64,000 nucleotides of DNA. Origin: Aurantiacibacter spongiae (lineage in GTDB: Bacteria > Pseudomonadota > Alphaproteobacteria > Sphingomonadales > Sphingomonadaceae). The DNA lies in contig NZ_RPFZ01000001.1 in assembly GCF_003815535.1 (NCBI RefSeq), forward strand, positions 1,302,001-1,366,000, given 5' to 3'. Below the pieces are notes generated by a model. The model did no database searches and was not told the DNA's origin. It saw nothing but the letters and a program-made list of their open reading frames with translations. The translations under genes were made by a program, and so were the position numbers. Below, one piece after another: positions 54,823 to 64,000 of this stretch (its first letter is position 1; every line of letters starts with the position of its first letter).

Positions 54823-56133
54823 ATGGCCGCAAATCTGCGTATCGCGCTGGCCGGGCTGGGAACGGTTGGCACCGGAGTGATCCGGTTGCTGGCGGATAAC
54901 GGCGCGCTGATCGCATCGCGTGCCGGGCGCGGGATCGATATCGTCGCCGTTTCCGCGCGCGACCGCCAACGCGATCGCGGGATCGATCTGGCACCCTACG
55001 CCTGGGAAGACGACATGACTGCGCTGGCCGCGCGCGACGATGTGGACGTGGTGGTGGAACTTGTCGGCGGGTCCGACGGTCCGGCCCTCGCACTCGCCAG
55101 ATCGACCCTGGGGGCCGGAAAAAGCCTCGTCACGGCGAACAAGGCGATGATCGCCCATCACGGCCTCGAACTCGCCCGGCTGGCTGAAGATCACGCGGCG
55201 CGCCTGCGTTACGAAGCGGCGGTGGCCGGCGGCATTCCGATCGTGAAGGGGCTGGGCGAAGGGGCGGCGGCCAACCGGATCGAACGCATCTACGGCATAC
55301 TCAACGGAACCTGCAATTACATCCTCTCCGAAATGGAAGACACGGGCCGCGATTTCGCCGAAGTCCTGTCCGAAGCGCAGGCTCTGGGCTATGCGGAAGC
55401 CGATCCGACCTTCGACGTCGAAGGGGTGGACGCGGCGCACAAGCTCGCCATTCTGGCCTCACTGGGCTTTGGCACGCGGCTCGATTTCGATGGGGTCGAA
55501 ATAGACGGGATAAGCCGCATCCGTGCCGCCGATATCGCGCAGGCAGGCGCGCTGGGCTATGTCATCCGTCTTATCGGCCTCGCCGATTGCGAGCTTGCCG
55601 GCGGGGGTGGCCGACACCTGTTCCAGCGCGTCGCTCCCTACCTTGTGCCTGTGAGCCATCCGCTTGCCGGCGTCGACGGGCCGACCAATGCCGTGGTCGC
55701 GGAAGGCAATTTCGTCGGACGCCTGCTGTTCGAGGGCGCGGGCGCGGGCGATGGACCAACGGCGAGCGCGGTCGTCGCGGACCTGGTCGATATCGCTCGC
55801 GGATCGGCCGCGCCCGCTTTCAGCCTGCCGGTCGAAGCGCTGGAAGCCAGCGCGCCGGTCGATCCGGGCCATCGCCGCAATCGCGCCTATCTACGCTTCA
55901 TGGTTGCCGATCGCCCGGGCGTTCTTGCGGAGATCACCGCGGCCCTGCGCGACGCCGGCGTCTCCATCGAGAGCATGATCCAGCTCGGCCATCCGGACGA
56001 CGAGGAGAACCCGGTACTCGTCGCCATGGTTACGCATGAGGGGCCGGAAAGCGCGGTGACGAAGGCGCTCGACCTGCTTGCCGGTTCGGCAAGCCTGGCG
56101 GAAGAACCCCTGGTAATGCGCCTGCTCGGCTAG
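54823..56133 (+). CDS. hom: Homoserine dehydrogenase
   Basis: A 436-residue NAD(P)H-dependent enzyme that makes homoserine for methionine, threonine and isoleucine. The Rossmann motif is LAGLGTVGTGV (9-19). VTANKAMIAHHG and the catalytic GILNGTCNYILSEME are characteristic. YAEADPTFDVEGVDAAHKLAILA is the substrate signature. A C-terminal ACT domain (about 350-430, FMVADRPGVLAEITAAL) implies feedback control by threonine. The ATG at 54823 has a weak GGGAG upstream. Its end overlaps the convergent gene by four bases. Confidence 0.96.
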   Translation: MAANLRIALAGLGTVGTGVIRLLADNGALIASRAGRGIDIVAVSARDRQRDRGIDLAPYAWEDDMTALAARDDVDVVVELVGGSDGPALALARSTLGAGKSLVTANKAMIAHHGLELARLAEDHAARLRYEAAVAGGIPIVKGLGEGAAANRIERIYGILNGTCNYILSEMEDTGRDFAEVLSEAQALGYAEADPTFDVEGVDAAHKLAILASLGFGTRLDFDGVEIDGISRIRAADIAQAGALGYVIRLIGLADCELAGGGGRHLFQRVAPYLVPVSHPLAGVDGPTNAVVAEGNFVGRLLFEGAGAGDGPTASAVVADLVDIARGSAAPAFSLPVEALEASAPVDPGHRRNRAYLRFMVADRPGVLAEITAALRDAGVSIESMIQLGHPDDEENPVLVAMVTHEGPESAVTKALDLLAGSASLAEEPLVMRLLG

Positions 56134-56645
56134 TCCTCCGGCGACAGGTCGATTGGCTGGCGCTCGCCCGTGACGCGCGGAACGGAAGGCGCGCCACCTT
56201 CCCCCGGTGCCGCGAAAACGCGCGCGGCATCTTCTTCCGAAAGGGGTTCGGGAAACGCTGTCATGTCGATGATTGGCGGATATGGCGGGACGGAGCCGAA
56301 CCGTATGCAGAACGGTCCGGGGTTCGTCACCCAGCAGGGCGGGTCGGTGAGACCCGGTATTATCCTGCGGTCCGACTTCACGGGCTTGGGAAGCGGCGAC
56401 ATGTACAACTCGGTTTCATCCTTCGGGGCGCAGACGACGATCGTGCCGTCGGCCTGCACCGCATCCGGATCGCACGCATCCGCCGCTGCGCCGGTAATCG
56501 GCAGCGGACCGTCTCCGGTAATCGGCGGGTCTGGCAATACCGGGCCGTAAACGGGCGCGTCGTGCTCGCCGAGTTCCTGCGCAAGGCTCGGCCAGGGAAC
56601 AACCGTGACCGCGATCGGAACGAACGCGAACACCCATCTCGACAT
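56130..56645 (-). CDS. Exported hypothetical protein
   Basis: A 171-residue protein with a signal peptide (MSRWVFAFVPIAVTVVPWPSLAQ). The mature part is Pro-rich with four Cys (ACDPD, VVCAP, PCWV, FCIR), a spacing that may form two disulfides. No family is recognised. It overlaps the hom stop in the opposite direction by four bases. Similar short secreted proteins occur in sphingomonads. Confidence 0.65.
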   Translation of the reverse strand: MSRWVFAFVPIAVTVVPWPSLAQELGEHDAPVYGPVLPDPPITGDGPLPITGAAADACDPDAVQADGTIVVCAPKDETELYMSPLPKPVKSDRRIIPGLTDPPCWVTNPGPFCIRFGSVPPYPPIIDMTAFPEPLSEEDAARVFAAPGEGGAPSVPRVTGERQPIDLSPED

Positions 56646-56701
56646 ACGCGTCCCCCCGACCTAAGCGCATCGGACGGTCGGCACAGGAGCATGAATTACC
56701 C

Positions 56702-57703
56702 ATGAATTCCCACAGTAGCGCTGGCGGCGAGGCCACCACCCTCGACCGCGTCCTGGTGATGGAACTGGTCCGCGTAACCGAGGCCGCCGCAGTCGCCGCG
56801 TCGAAGCTGATTGGGCGGGGCGACGAGAAAGCCGCCGACGCCGCCGCGGTAGAGGCCATGCGCAGAAGTTTCGACACGCTATCCATCGACGGCACGGTCG
56901 TGATCGGCGAAGGCGAACGGGACGAGGCGCCGATGCTCTATATCGGAGAGAAGGTCGGCGGCGCGCCGGGAACCGGCCCCAAGATCGACATTGCGCTCGA
57001 TCCGCTGGAAGGAACCACCATCACGGCCAAGGCCGGGCCGAACTCGCTGGCCGTGCTGGCCGCGGCGGAGGAAGGCTGCCTGCTCAACGCTCCCGACGTT
57101 TACATGGACAAGTTGGCCGTCGGACCGGGCTACCCCGATGGCATCATCGACCTCGCGAAATCGCCGACCGAGAACGTCAGGGCCGTGGCAGGGGCGAAAG
57201 GCGTGGAGCCGGGCGACATCATCGTATGCGTGCTCGACCGCCCGCGCCATGCGGACCTCATCGCCGAACTGCGGAGCCTTGGATGCGGGGTCGTGCTGAT
57301 CGGCGATGGCGACGTGGCGGGCGTGATCGCAACCACCGACCAGGATACGACCATCGACATGTATATGGGCCAGGGCGGAGCGCCGGAGGGTGTGCTGGCG
57401 GCCGCCGCGCTTCGCTGCGTCGGTGGCCAGTTCAACGCTCGCCTCGTATTTCGTAACGACGACGAGCGCGCCCGTGCCGCGAAGTGGGGCATCGAGGACC
57501 TGGACCGCATCTACCGTCTCGAAGATCTGGCGCGCGGAGACTGCATCTTTGCCGCGACAGGTGTTACCGACGGATCGCTGCTCGAAGGCGTGAAACGCAT
57601 CCGGCGGCCGAACGGAGAGCGGATCATGACGACCGAAAGCGTGGTGATGCGCGCATCGAGCGGGACAGTGCGCTGGGTCAAGGGAGAGCACCGGATCGCG
57701 TAG
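56702..57703 (+). CDS. glpX: Class II fructose-1,6-bisphosphatase
   Basis: A 333-residue GlpX-type phosphatase of gluconeogenesis. Metal and substrate motifs: IGEGERDEAPMLYIGE, IDIALDPLEGTTITAKAG and FAATGVTDGSLLEGVKR. It hydrolyses fructose-1,6-bisphosphate. Full length. It ends before a 190-base region and the tRNA gene. Confidence 0.95.
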   Translation: MNSHSSAGGEATTLDRVLVMELVRVTEAAAVAASKLIGRGDEKAADAAAVEAMRRSFDTLSIDGTVVIGEGERDEAPMLYIGEKVGGAPGTGPKIDIALDPLEGTTITAKAGPNSLAVLAAAEEGCLLNAPDVYMDKLAVGPGYPDGIIDLAKSPTENVRAVAGAKGVEPGDIIVCVLDRPRHADLIAELRSLGCGVVLIGDGDVAGVIATTDQDTTIDMYMGQGGAPEGVLAAAALRCVGGQFNARLVFRNDDERARAAKWGIEDLDRIYRLEDLARGDCIFAATGVTDGSLLEGVKRIRRPNGERIMTTESVVMRASSGTVRWVKGEHRIA

Positions 57704-57892
57704 GTCCGCACGTTCCGCACAAATTGCCATCCGTTGCGGATGCTGGTCGATCCCAAATCTCGCTGCTCGAAAGACCAGATAGGTACCATAGCAATCCCGG
57801 ACGGGCTGAGGCGTTGTCAATAGACCCCCGAATCGCCTGGCTTAACCCAACACGCTGAGGGCAAACTGCGGACAGACCCACGTGGAACGAAA

Positions 57893-57966
57893 TGGAGCGG
57901 GTAGCGGGAATCGAACCCGCATAACCAGCTTGGAAGGCTGGGGCTTTACCACTAAGCTATACCCGC
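57893..57966 (-). tRNA. tRNA-Gly (anticodon UCC)
   Basis: Minus-strand cloverleaf of 74 nt with CCA encoded. The acceptor stem is GCGGGTA with TACCCGC, discriminator T. The anticodon stem/loop is CCAGC-CTTCCAA-GCTGG, giving anticodon TCC, which reads GGA/GGG codons. The T-arm has GCGGGTTCGATTCCCGC. All four stems pair. Confidence 0.97.
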
Positions 57967-58038
57967 CCGCTCGCTTCGTGCCGATTGCCACCGGCACAGG
58001 CCCGCCGTCAAGCGGACATCGCGTTTTCCGCTTCCATC

Positions 58039-58701
58039 TCAGTCGTTCGTTCGGGCGAGCGGGCGAGAACGGGGCTCTCCTGCCTTACCCCCGGTTTTTG
58101 CCTTGCCTTCGTCCGTGCCGCCCGTGCCGCTCGATGTGGGCGGGGCGATACGGATGACGACGCGGCGATTCGTGCGGCGTCCTTCCTCGTTAGGCGAGCC
58201 ATCAGGAAGTGCGTTCGGCGCGACGGGGTTCTGCTCGCCGAATGCGATCACCTCGATCCTGTCGTCGTCCACTCCGCGTTCGACCAGCCAGGCGGCCACC
58301 GCCTCGGCCCGGGCGCGCGAAGCGCGCAGATTGGCCTGATCATTGCCTGACGAATCGGTATGGCCCGACAGCACGATCGGCCAGTCAGCCTCATCCATTG
58401 CGTCCGATTCCATTGCGCTGGCGAGCTGTCGCTCCGCTGATTCGTTGATATCCGTTCCTTCGGGCATGGGAATCGTGACGTCGAAGGGTTGCGAAGGCAA
58501 TTTCATCGGTTCGGGCGGGGCGATGTCGTCGCGAATGATCGAATTGGTCGGCGCCGTTGCGGGCGTCGCGGAGGACGCGGCGACCGGACCGGCCTTCCCA
58601 TCGGCAGAATTCCCGTCATCTTCCCGGCGCAGGTCGCAAGCGCCGAGCGCCAGGGCGGAAAGGGCGATCAGGGTGGCGGCGGCGGGTTTGCGGATTCGCA
58701 T
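58039..58701 (-). CDS. OmpA-family peptidoglycan-binding lipoprotein
   Basis: A 220-residue lipoprotein. The lipobox is LGAC (Cys22) after RIRKPAAATLIALSALALGAC. A Ser/Ala/Pro linker leads to an OmpA-C domain (about 90-195: VLSGHTDSSGNDQANLRASRARAEAVAAWLVERGV, then GRRTNRRVVIRI). An ATG at 58722 overlaps the antiporter stop (ATGA) and may also be used, but the signal peptide is better from 58701. It is the distal gene of the antiporter pair. Confidence 0.87.
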   Translation of the reverse strand: MRIRKPAAATLIALSALALGACDLRREDDGNSADGKAGPVAASSATPATAPTNSIIRDDIAPPEPMKLPSQPFDVTIPMPEGTDINESAERQLASAMESDAMDEADWPIVLSGHTDSSGNDQANLRASRARAEAVAAWLVERGVDDDRIEVIAFGEQNPVAPNALPDGSPNEEGRRTNRRVVIRIAPPTSSGTGGTDEGKAKTGGKAGEPRSRPLARTND

Positions 58702-58718
58702 GTCGTGTCCTGTGCTGG

Positions 58719-60581
58719 TCATGCCGGTTGCGGTTTCGAGCCGCCCCTGGGCGATTTCTTCCGGGCAGCTTTGGCAGCCTGGTCTTCGGCAGTCTTGGTG
58801 CGGGGCGGGGAGAAGGAGACGATCGTGTCTCCCGGTTCGGGCGTGGGCGCCGCTGCATGGGTGAAGAAGGCGAGATCGCCGTCGGGCTTGAGCAGCAGGA
58901 GCATGTTGGCCGATTCGGGCAGGTTGTCACGCGCGTCTTCCAGACCGTACTGCTCCGACAGTTTGGTGCGGCGGAATACCCAGCCTTCGAGCTGCCGCTG
59001 CTGCACATCGTCGACGCTTAATCCCGACTTGAACAACGCCCTGCCGCGCAACGTGCTGGGCAGCTTGCGCGGATCATCGTCATCGGCGGCATCGCCCAGC
59101 TGATAGACGCGGTCCGTACCGATCTCCGGGGCGAATTCGGAGCATACGAGGGTGTTGTATGCCTCGTTGTCGGTAGCCGCGACGAGGTTCTGGAACGGTG
59201 TCAGGTCGAGATTGTGTTCGGTGGCTTCGTTGAGGATTTCGCCGTGGTAGGTCGGGATGCCGGCGGCCCGCGCAGGCTTCAGACGGGTCCAGCTCGAATC
59301 AACGAGCATGACCGGCGTTTCCAGTTCGTGCATCTGCCTGGCGAGCGCTACCGTCCAGGGCGTGGCGCCGGCGATCAGCAGCCCGGGTCGTTCGGCCCCC
59401 TTCACCTTCAGCAGCCGGGCGACGATATCGATGGTGAAACCATGCGCCACGATGGTAGCGACCACCACTGCGAAACTCAGGCCGATCAGGATCGAGCCGT
59501 CGTCGTAACCCAGATCCGACAGGCGCAGCGCGAACAGGCCGCAGATCGCCACGAGGACGATCCCTCGCGGGGCGATCCAGGCAAGCAGCAAGCGCTCGTT
59601 CCACGGCACCTTGCTGAACAACAGGCTCAGCAGGATCGTGGCGGGTCGCACCACGAACAGCAATGTCAGCAGAAACGCGCCCGAGCGCCAGTCGAAGAAG
59701 CGCATGTCCTCGAACTCCAGACTGGCGGACAGCAGGATGAAGATCCCCGAGACCAGCAGCACGGCGATGTTCTGCTTGAACGGGTGGATCGAGCGCAGGC
59801 TGGAAACATGCATGTTGGCAAGTGCGATGCCCATGACCGTGACGGCGACGAGACCGGCTTCATGCTCGATCTTGTTGCACAGCACGAACGTTCCTACCAC
59901 CGCGACCAGCAGGACCGGAACCTTGAGGAATTCCGGCACGAGACCGCGCGGGAAGGCGAAGGCGATCACCCAGGCGGCGGCGTAGCCGAACAGGCCGGAG
60001 AGACCCGCGGCAATAGCGATTTCGGGCACCACCTCGAACGCCGTTCCGCCATCGACCGTAGCGCGAAAATACTCGTAGGCGATGACGGCGCACAGCGCGC
60101 CGAGCGGATCGTTGACGATGGCTTCCCAGCGCAGCAGCGCGGCGGGCCGTTGCTGGACCGCGCTCTGTCTCAACAATGGAATGACCACGGTCGGCCCGGT
60201 GACCACCAGAATGCCGGCGAACAAGATGGCGACCGGCCAGACGAGGCCGGCGACGTAATAACCGGCCAGCGATCCGAAAAACCAGCCCAGCGGCACCCCG
60301 AACAGCACCAGGCGCCATACGCCCTCCCCATACTTGCGCAGTTCGCGGAAATCGAGGCTGAGGCCACCCTCGAACAGGATGAGCGCGACGCCGATCGAGA
60401 TCATCGGTTCGAGTATTTCGCCGAATGCGGCCTTGGGGTTCATGATGCCGAGCACCGGCCCGGCGAGGAAGCCCGCGGCCAGCATCAGCACGATGGCCGG
60501 CCAACCCGTGCGCCAAGCGATCCACTGCGCGCCGATGCCGAGCACGCCCACCAGGGCGATGACGAGGGCTTGCTGTTCCAT
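58719..60581 (-). CDS. CPA1-type sodium/proton antiporter with TrkA-N (RCK) domain
   Basis: A 620-residue inner-membrane protein. About twelve hydrophobic segments at 1-390 include the antiporter core EPMISIGVALILFEGGLSL and an Asn-Asp pair in AIVNDPLGAL. A cytosolic RCK/TrkA-N domain follows (about 395-520, GLLIAGATPWTVALARQMHELE), then a TrkA-C-like part. The combination indicates nucleotide-gated Na+/H+ or K+/H+ exchange. It is upstream of, and overlaps, the OmpA-like lipoprotein gene. Confidence 0.9.
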   Translation of the reverse strand: MEQQALVIALVGVLGIGAQWIAWRTGWPAIVLMLAAGFLAGPVLGIMNPKAAFGEILEPMISIGVALILFEGGLSLDFRELRKYGEGVWRLVLFGVPLGWFFGSLAGYYVAGLVWPVAILFAGILVVTGPTVVIPLLRQSAVQQRPAALLRWEAIVNDPLGALCAVIAYEYFRATVDGGTAFEVVPEIAIAAGLSGLFGYAAAWVIAFAFPRGLVPEFLKVPVLLVAVVGTFVLCNKIEHEAGLVAVTVMGIALANMHVSSLRSIHPFKQNIAVLLVSGIFILLSASLEFEDMRFFDWRSGAFLLTLLFVVRPATILLSLLFSKVPWNERLLLAWIAPRGIVLVAICGLFALRLSDLGYDDGSILIGLSFAVVVATIVAHGFTIDIVARLLKVKGAERPGLLIAGATPWTVALARQMHELETPVMLVDSSWTRLKPARAAGIPTYHGEILNEATEHNLDLTPFQNLVAATDNEAYNTLVCSEFAPEIGTDRVYQLGDAADDDDPRKLPSTLRGRALFKSGLSVDDVQQRQLEGWVFRRTKLSEQYGLEDARDNLPESANMLLLLKPDGDLAFFTHAAAPTPEPGDTIVSFSPPRTKTAEDQAAKAARKKSPRGGSKPQPA

Positions 60582-60657
60582 CTATCTCCCCGGTTGAAGC
60601 GCGATTGCTTCGAGACGCTGGGACATTGCCTGTGGCCGGTAGCCTATCCCATACGGA

Positions 60658-61194
60658 TCAATGCCCACCATAAGCGACGAGCGCGCGCGTGGCGACCCCC
60701 GCCTTTTCAAGGGCTTTCGAACCGCCGATATCGGGTAGGTCGACGACGAACACCGCGTCGGCTACCCGGGCGCCGGCGCGGCGCAGGAGATGTGTCGCGG
60801 CCAGCGCCGTACCGCCCGTGGCGAGCAGGTCGTCGACGATCAGCACTTCGGCGTTCTTCACGACGACCGACGGATCGACCTCCAGCCGCGCGACGCCGTA
60901 TTCGAGTTTGTAATCCTCACCCAGCGTCTCGACGGGCAGCTTGCCCGCCTTGCGCATTGGGATGAATCCGACCCCAAGGCTGAGCGCAAGGGCGGCGCCG
61001 AAGATGAATCCGCGTGCTTCGATCCCGGCGACGGAGGCGACGGGCAGATCACGTGTCAGGCCGACCAGCCCATCGACCGCGCCCGCCAGCCCGCCGGCAT
61101 CGGCCAGCAGGGTCGTGACGTCGCGAAACTGGATTCCTGGCGCTGGAAAGTCCGGGACGGTGCGGATGAGCGCCTTGAGCTCCTCCGCCCCCAC
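60658..61194 (-). CDS. apt: Adenine phosphoribosyltransferase
   Basis: A 178-residue purine-salvage enzyme joining adenine and PRPP to AMP. The PRPP loop is LIVDDLLATGGTALA, preceded by VAGIEARGFIFGAALA. The N-terminus has IRTVPDFPAPGIQFRDVTTLL. The best start is a GTG at 61194, four bases from the cytochrome c1 stop; a longer frame upstream is a shadow. It is the last gene of the petABC run, so its expression probably follows respiration. Confidence 0.92.
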   Translation of the reverse strand: MGAEELKALIRTVPDFPAPGIQFRDVTTLLADAGGLAGAVDGLVGLTRDLPVASVAGIEARGFIFGAALALSLGVGFIPMRKAGKLPVETLGEDYKLEYGVARLEVDPSVVVKNAEVLIVDDLLATGGTALAATHLLRRAGARVADAVFVVDLPDIGGSKALEKAGVATRALVAYGGH

Positions 61195-61198
61195 GCCG

Positions 61199-62068
61199 TC
61201 AATCCTTGCGCGGCTTGACCGGGGCCCAGACCTGCTTCTTCGCGAACCAGGCAAGAAGCGTGGCCAGCAGCAGGAAGCCGAGAACCGGCCAGCCCGTCTG
61301 CTTGCGCTTGATGAGCATGGGTTCAGCCGTCCAGGTGAGGAAGGCGGACACGTCGGTCGCCATCTGATCGATCGAGGCATCCATGCCGTCGTCGTAGGTA
61401 ACCTGGCCCGCGCTCGTCAGGGGCGGCGGCATGCCGATGGCGAGAGCCGGGAAATACGGGTTGAAGTAGGTGCCGGGCGGCACCTCGTAATCCGGGAACT
61501 CCTCGGTCAGGCTCTCCCCGTTGGACAGGGCGAAGGTCGCCGGGTCGCGATAGCCGGTAAGCAGCGAATGGACGTAATGCGTGCCCTCCTCGCGCGCCTT
61601 GGTAATCAGCGAGAGGTCGGGCGGAGCCTTGCCGCCATTGGCCGCCTTGGCGGCAACGTCGTTGGGATAGGGCGATGGGAAGTAGTCGGTCGGTTCACCC
61701 GGCCGGGAAACGTTCTCGCCGGTGTCCGGATCAATACCGGGAACCTGCCAGCTGGCTGCCTCAGCCTTGATCTGCGCCTCAGAATAGCCGAGCCCGGCGA
61801 GATTGCGGAAGGCGACCAGGTTGAGCGAGTGGCAGGCCGAGCAGACTTCCTTGTACACCTTGTAGCCGCGCTGAAGCTGCGCGATGTCCCAGTGTCCGAC
61901 CGGTCCTTCGAAGGCGTAGCTCACGTCCTCCTTCGGCGCGAGATGGAAGACATGGTCGGCGGTTTCCGCGGCATCGTCCGTCGCCGCGGTGTACGCACCG
62001 GTCACGAAGGCGAGCAGCACCACGAGGGTGAAGCCCAGGCCGACAAGGATTCCAACAAGGCGGATCAT
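61199..62068 (-). CDS. petC: Cytochrome c1 of the bc1 complex
   Basis: A 289-residue periplasmic c-type cytochrome. An N-terminal signal/anchor is present. The haem site is CSACH (C76, C79, H80), with the distal Met in ALAIGMPPPL. A C-terminal TM (GWPVLGFLLLATLLAWFA) anchors it in the membrane. It passes electrons from the Rieske protein to cytochrome c. It is third in the operon petA-petB-petC. Confidence 0.96.
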   Translation of the reverse strand: MIRLVGILVGLGFTLVVLLAFVTGAYTAATDDAAETADHVFHLAPKEDVSYAFEGPVGHWDIAQLQRGYKVYKEVCSACHSLNLVAFRNLAGLGYSEAQIKAEAASWQVPGIDPDTGENVSRPGEPTDYFPSPYPNDVAAKAANGGKAPPDLSLITKAREEGTHYVHSLLTGYRDPATFALSNGESLTEEFPDYEVPPGTYFNPYFPALAIGMPPPLTSAGQVTYDDGMDASIDQMATDVSAFLTWTAEPMLIKRKQTGWPVLGFLLLATLLAWFAKKQVWAPVKPRKD

Positions 62069-62096
62069 ATTTTCGTCTTTCCCCTGAAGCTCGCGA

Positions 62097-63389
62097 TCAG
62101 ACCGCGGGCTCGGCGTTTTCGCCCAGCACGGCCTTCTTGTCCGATCCCAGCACCGCCTCGGTAATCGAGAAGGGCAGGGGTTCGGGCCGTTCGATCGAGG
62201 AGACCAGCGGCAGGATCACGAGGAAGTGCAGGAAGTAGTAGGCGGTCGCGATCTGGCTCAGCATCACGAACGGTTCCTGCGCCGGCGCGCCGCCGCAGTA
62301 GAACAGTACCGCCATGCACGGGATCAGACCGAACCAGAAGAACTTGCGGAACAGCGGGCGGTAATGGCCGCTGCGGACCGGACCGCGATCGAGCCAGGGC
62401 AGGAAGAACCAGCACAGGATCGCACTGAACATCGCGAGCACGCCCCACAGCTTCGCCGGCAGAATGAAGTCGAAGGTAAAGGCTCGCAGGATCGCGTAGA
62501 ACGGCCAGAAATACCATTCGGGCACGATGTGCGCAGGCGTGGAGAGCGGGTTGGCCGGAATGTAGTTGTCCGGGTGGCCGAGCTGGTTCGGAATGAAGAA
62601 CACGAAGGCCATGTAGATGAGCAGGAAGATGCCGAGCCCGAAGCCGTCCTTGGCCGTGTAATAGGGATGGAACGGCACGGTATCGCTCTCGCTCTTCACC
62701 TCTACGCCGGTGGGATTGCTCGAACCGGGAATGTGCAGCGCCCAGATATGCATGATAACGGCGCCCGCGATCACGAAAGGCAGCAGGAAGTGAAGCGAGA
62801 AGAAGCGGTTGAGCGCGGCGTTGTCGGGCGCGTAACCGCCCAGCAGCCAGACCTGCAACGGCTCGCCCACCAGGGGAATCGCACCGAACAGGCCGGTGAT
62901 GACCTTCGCGCCCCAGAAGCTCATCTGGCCCCAGGGAAGCACATAACCCATGAAGGCGGTGGCCATCATCAGCAGGAAGATCACCACGCCGATCAGCCAT
63001 ATCATCTCGCGCGGGGGCTTGTAGCTGGCGTAGAAGAAGCCGCGGAAGATGTGAATGTAGATGACGACGAAGAAGAAGCTGGCGCCGTTGGCATGCGCAT
63101 ACCGCATCAGCCAGCCCCAGTTGACGTCGCGCATGATGTGCTCGACCGATTCGAAGGCGACCAGCGCATTGGGTGCGTAGTGCATCGCAAGGATGACGCC
63201 GGTGACGATCTGGAGCATCAGGCAGAAGCCCGCCAGAACGCCGAAATTCCAGAAATAGGACAGGTTGCGCGGCACCGGGTAGCCCGCACCCACTGCATTG
63301 TAGACCAGACGCGGCAACGGCAGCTTCTCGTCGAGGAAGCGCGTCAGGCCGGTTTGGGGGGTATATTCTCGGGCCCAGGGAAAGCTCAT
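62097..63389 (-). CDS. petB: Cytochrome b of the bc1 complex
   Basis: A 430-residue membrane protein with eight TM helices. Haem-binding histidines are in [22 protein letters not shown] and [15 protein letters not shown]. The Qo-site PEWY motif is [36 protein letters not shown] is typical. The 430-residue length is normal for alphaproteobacteria. It lies 17 bases after petA. Confidence 0.97.
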   Translation of the reverse strand: MSFPWAREYTPQTGLTRFLDEKLPLPRLVYNAVGAGYPVPRNLSYFWNFGVLAGFCLMLQIVTGVILAMHYAPNALVAFESVEHIMRDVNWGWLMRYAHANGASFFFVVIYIHIFRGFFYASYKPPREMIWLIGVVIFLLMMATAFMGYVLPWGQMSFWGAKVITGLFGAIPLVGEPLQVWLLGGYAPDNAALNRFFSLHFLLPFVIAGAVIMHIWALHIPGSSNPTGVEVKSESDTVPFHPYYTAKDGFGLGIFLLIYMAFVFFIPNQLGHPDNYIPANPLSTPAHIVPEWYFWPFYAILRAFTFDFILPAKLWGVLAMFSAILCWFFLPWLDRGPVRSGHYRPLFRKFFWFGLIPCMAVLFYCGGAPAQEPFVMLSQIATAYYFLHFLVILPLVSSIERPEPLPFSITEAVLGSDKKAVLGENAEPAV

Positions 63390-63406
63390 CGCAGGTCTCT
63401 CTTGCC

Positions 63407-63988
63407 TCAGCCGATCACGATCGTCGTGTCGGTCGAAAATTCATAGGGCGGCACTTCGAGGTTGAGCGGCGCCGGTCCTTTCCGGATGCGCGCGGCGGTA
63501 TCGTAGCTCGAACCGTGGCAGGGGCAGAAATAGCCGTCGAATTCGCCCTTGGGCTCCCCCTCGGCGGCGCCCAGCGGCACGCAGCCCAAGTGGGTGCAAA
63601 CCCCCATGACGACGAGGATGTTCTCGTGCCCTTCGAGCGTGCGCTCCTGCAAGGTGGCCGGATCGCGCAACGAGCTGACGTTGACCGCGTTCGCCTCGTC
63701 GATCTCGCGCTGCGTGAGATGGCGCACGAAGACCGGCTGCTTGCGGAACACCGCCTTGATCGACTGGCCCGCCTCGAGCGTGGAAATATCGAGTTCGGTC
63801 GTGCTTTCGGCCAGCACGTCCGCAGACGGTGCCATCTGGCTGATCAGCGGCAGCAGCGTCAGCAGACCGCCAACGCCCGCGGCGGAAACCGCGGCGATAT
63901 TGATGAAGTCGCGGCGACGCACGCCGTCGTTCTCGGGACCATCGACGGTTGCGTCGTGCCCTTCAGCATTGCCGGTGGTGGTAGCCAT
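63407..63988 (-). CDS. petA: Rieske iron-sulfur protein of the bc1 complex
   Basis: A 193-residue protein. The [2Fe-2S] ligands are C131 and H133 (CTHLGC) and C155 and H158 (CPCHGS); C136 and C157 form the bridging disulfide. The N-terminal [17 protein letters not shown] is a twin-arginine-type signal that also serves as the membrane anchor. It is the first gene of the operon; the window ends 12 bases before it. Confidence 0.96.
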   Translation of the reverse strand: MATTTGNAEGHDATVDGPENDGVRRRDFINIAAVSAAGVGGLLTLLPLISQMAPSADVLAESTTELDISTLEAGQSIKAVFRKQPVFVRHLTQREIDEANAVNVSSLRDPATLQERTLEGHENILVVMGVCTHLGCVPLGAAEGEPKGEFDGYFCPCHGSSYDTAARIRKGPAPLNLEVPPYEFSTDTTIVIG

Positions 63989-64000
63989 ACCCTTGCCTTG

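Overview
This is high-GC DNA from an alphaproteobacterium, most likely Sphingomonadales and possibly Erythrobacteraceae. The evidence is a MipZ-type division ATPase, a PII-AmtB-PII block, petABC, TonB/ExbB/ExbD uptake genes, a stand-alone ligase-associated helicase and an RcGTA-like gene transfer agent (GTA) cluster. Taxonomy is inferred from gene content and protein resemblance, not from a database search.

Layout. 1-0.8 kb: the end of an OsmC-family gene and a VTT/DedA-like membrane protein. 0.9-12.8 kb: a GTA/phage-like structural cluster (TerS-like, TerL, portal, small membrane protein, prohead protease, capsid, a large protein ending in DUF2460, DUF2163 hub, NlpC/P60, host-specificity protein, DUF2793). 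It looks degraded: the portal has a one-base frameshift, the g15-like gene has an in-frame amber, the DUF2793 gene has a frameshift in a run of eight C, and no connector, tail-tube or tape-measure genes lie between capsid and the DUF2460 protein. An antisense lipoprotein gene sits between terminase and portal. 12.8-22.8 kb: sodC, queC, hslO, argD-argF, a tandem cold-shock protein with a Gly/Arg-rich N-terminus, a terC operon and a major OmpA-like porin with a 25-proline linker. 23-25.4 kb: nitrogen control, two PII genes around amtB, with a near-perfect sigma-54 promoter upstream. 25.5-36.8 kb: housekeeping genes (prfC, pheST, rplT, rpmI, prs, hisN-like) with an AraC regulator between rplT and pheS. 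36.9-43.4 kb: a TetR regulator divergent from a three-gene RND efflux operon, with a palindrome over the shared promoter region. 43.5-50.6 kb: panC, mipZ, a J-domain protein, a phosphohexomutase, a BON protein and the helicase. 50.8-53.5 kb: a tonB-exbB-exbD-exbD operon. 53.8-60.6 kb: a lipoprotein, hom, glpX, tRNA-Gly(UCC), and a CPA1 antiporter coupled to an OmpA-like lipoprotein. 60.7-64 kb: petA-petB-petC-apt.

Functional links. Nitrogen sensing and ammonium uptake are joined in glnK-amtB. TonB/Exb proteins energise outer-membrane uptake. RND pump, adaptor and outer-membrane channel form one efflux complex under the adjacent TetR. The bc1 complex genes form one operon. The item most worth follow-up is the GTA-like cluster: whether it is a true pseudo-cluster, whether the three lesions are sequencing artefacts, and whether a separate DUF2460 protein is made from a well-placed internal start.
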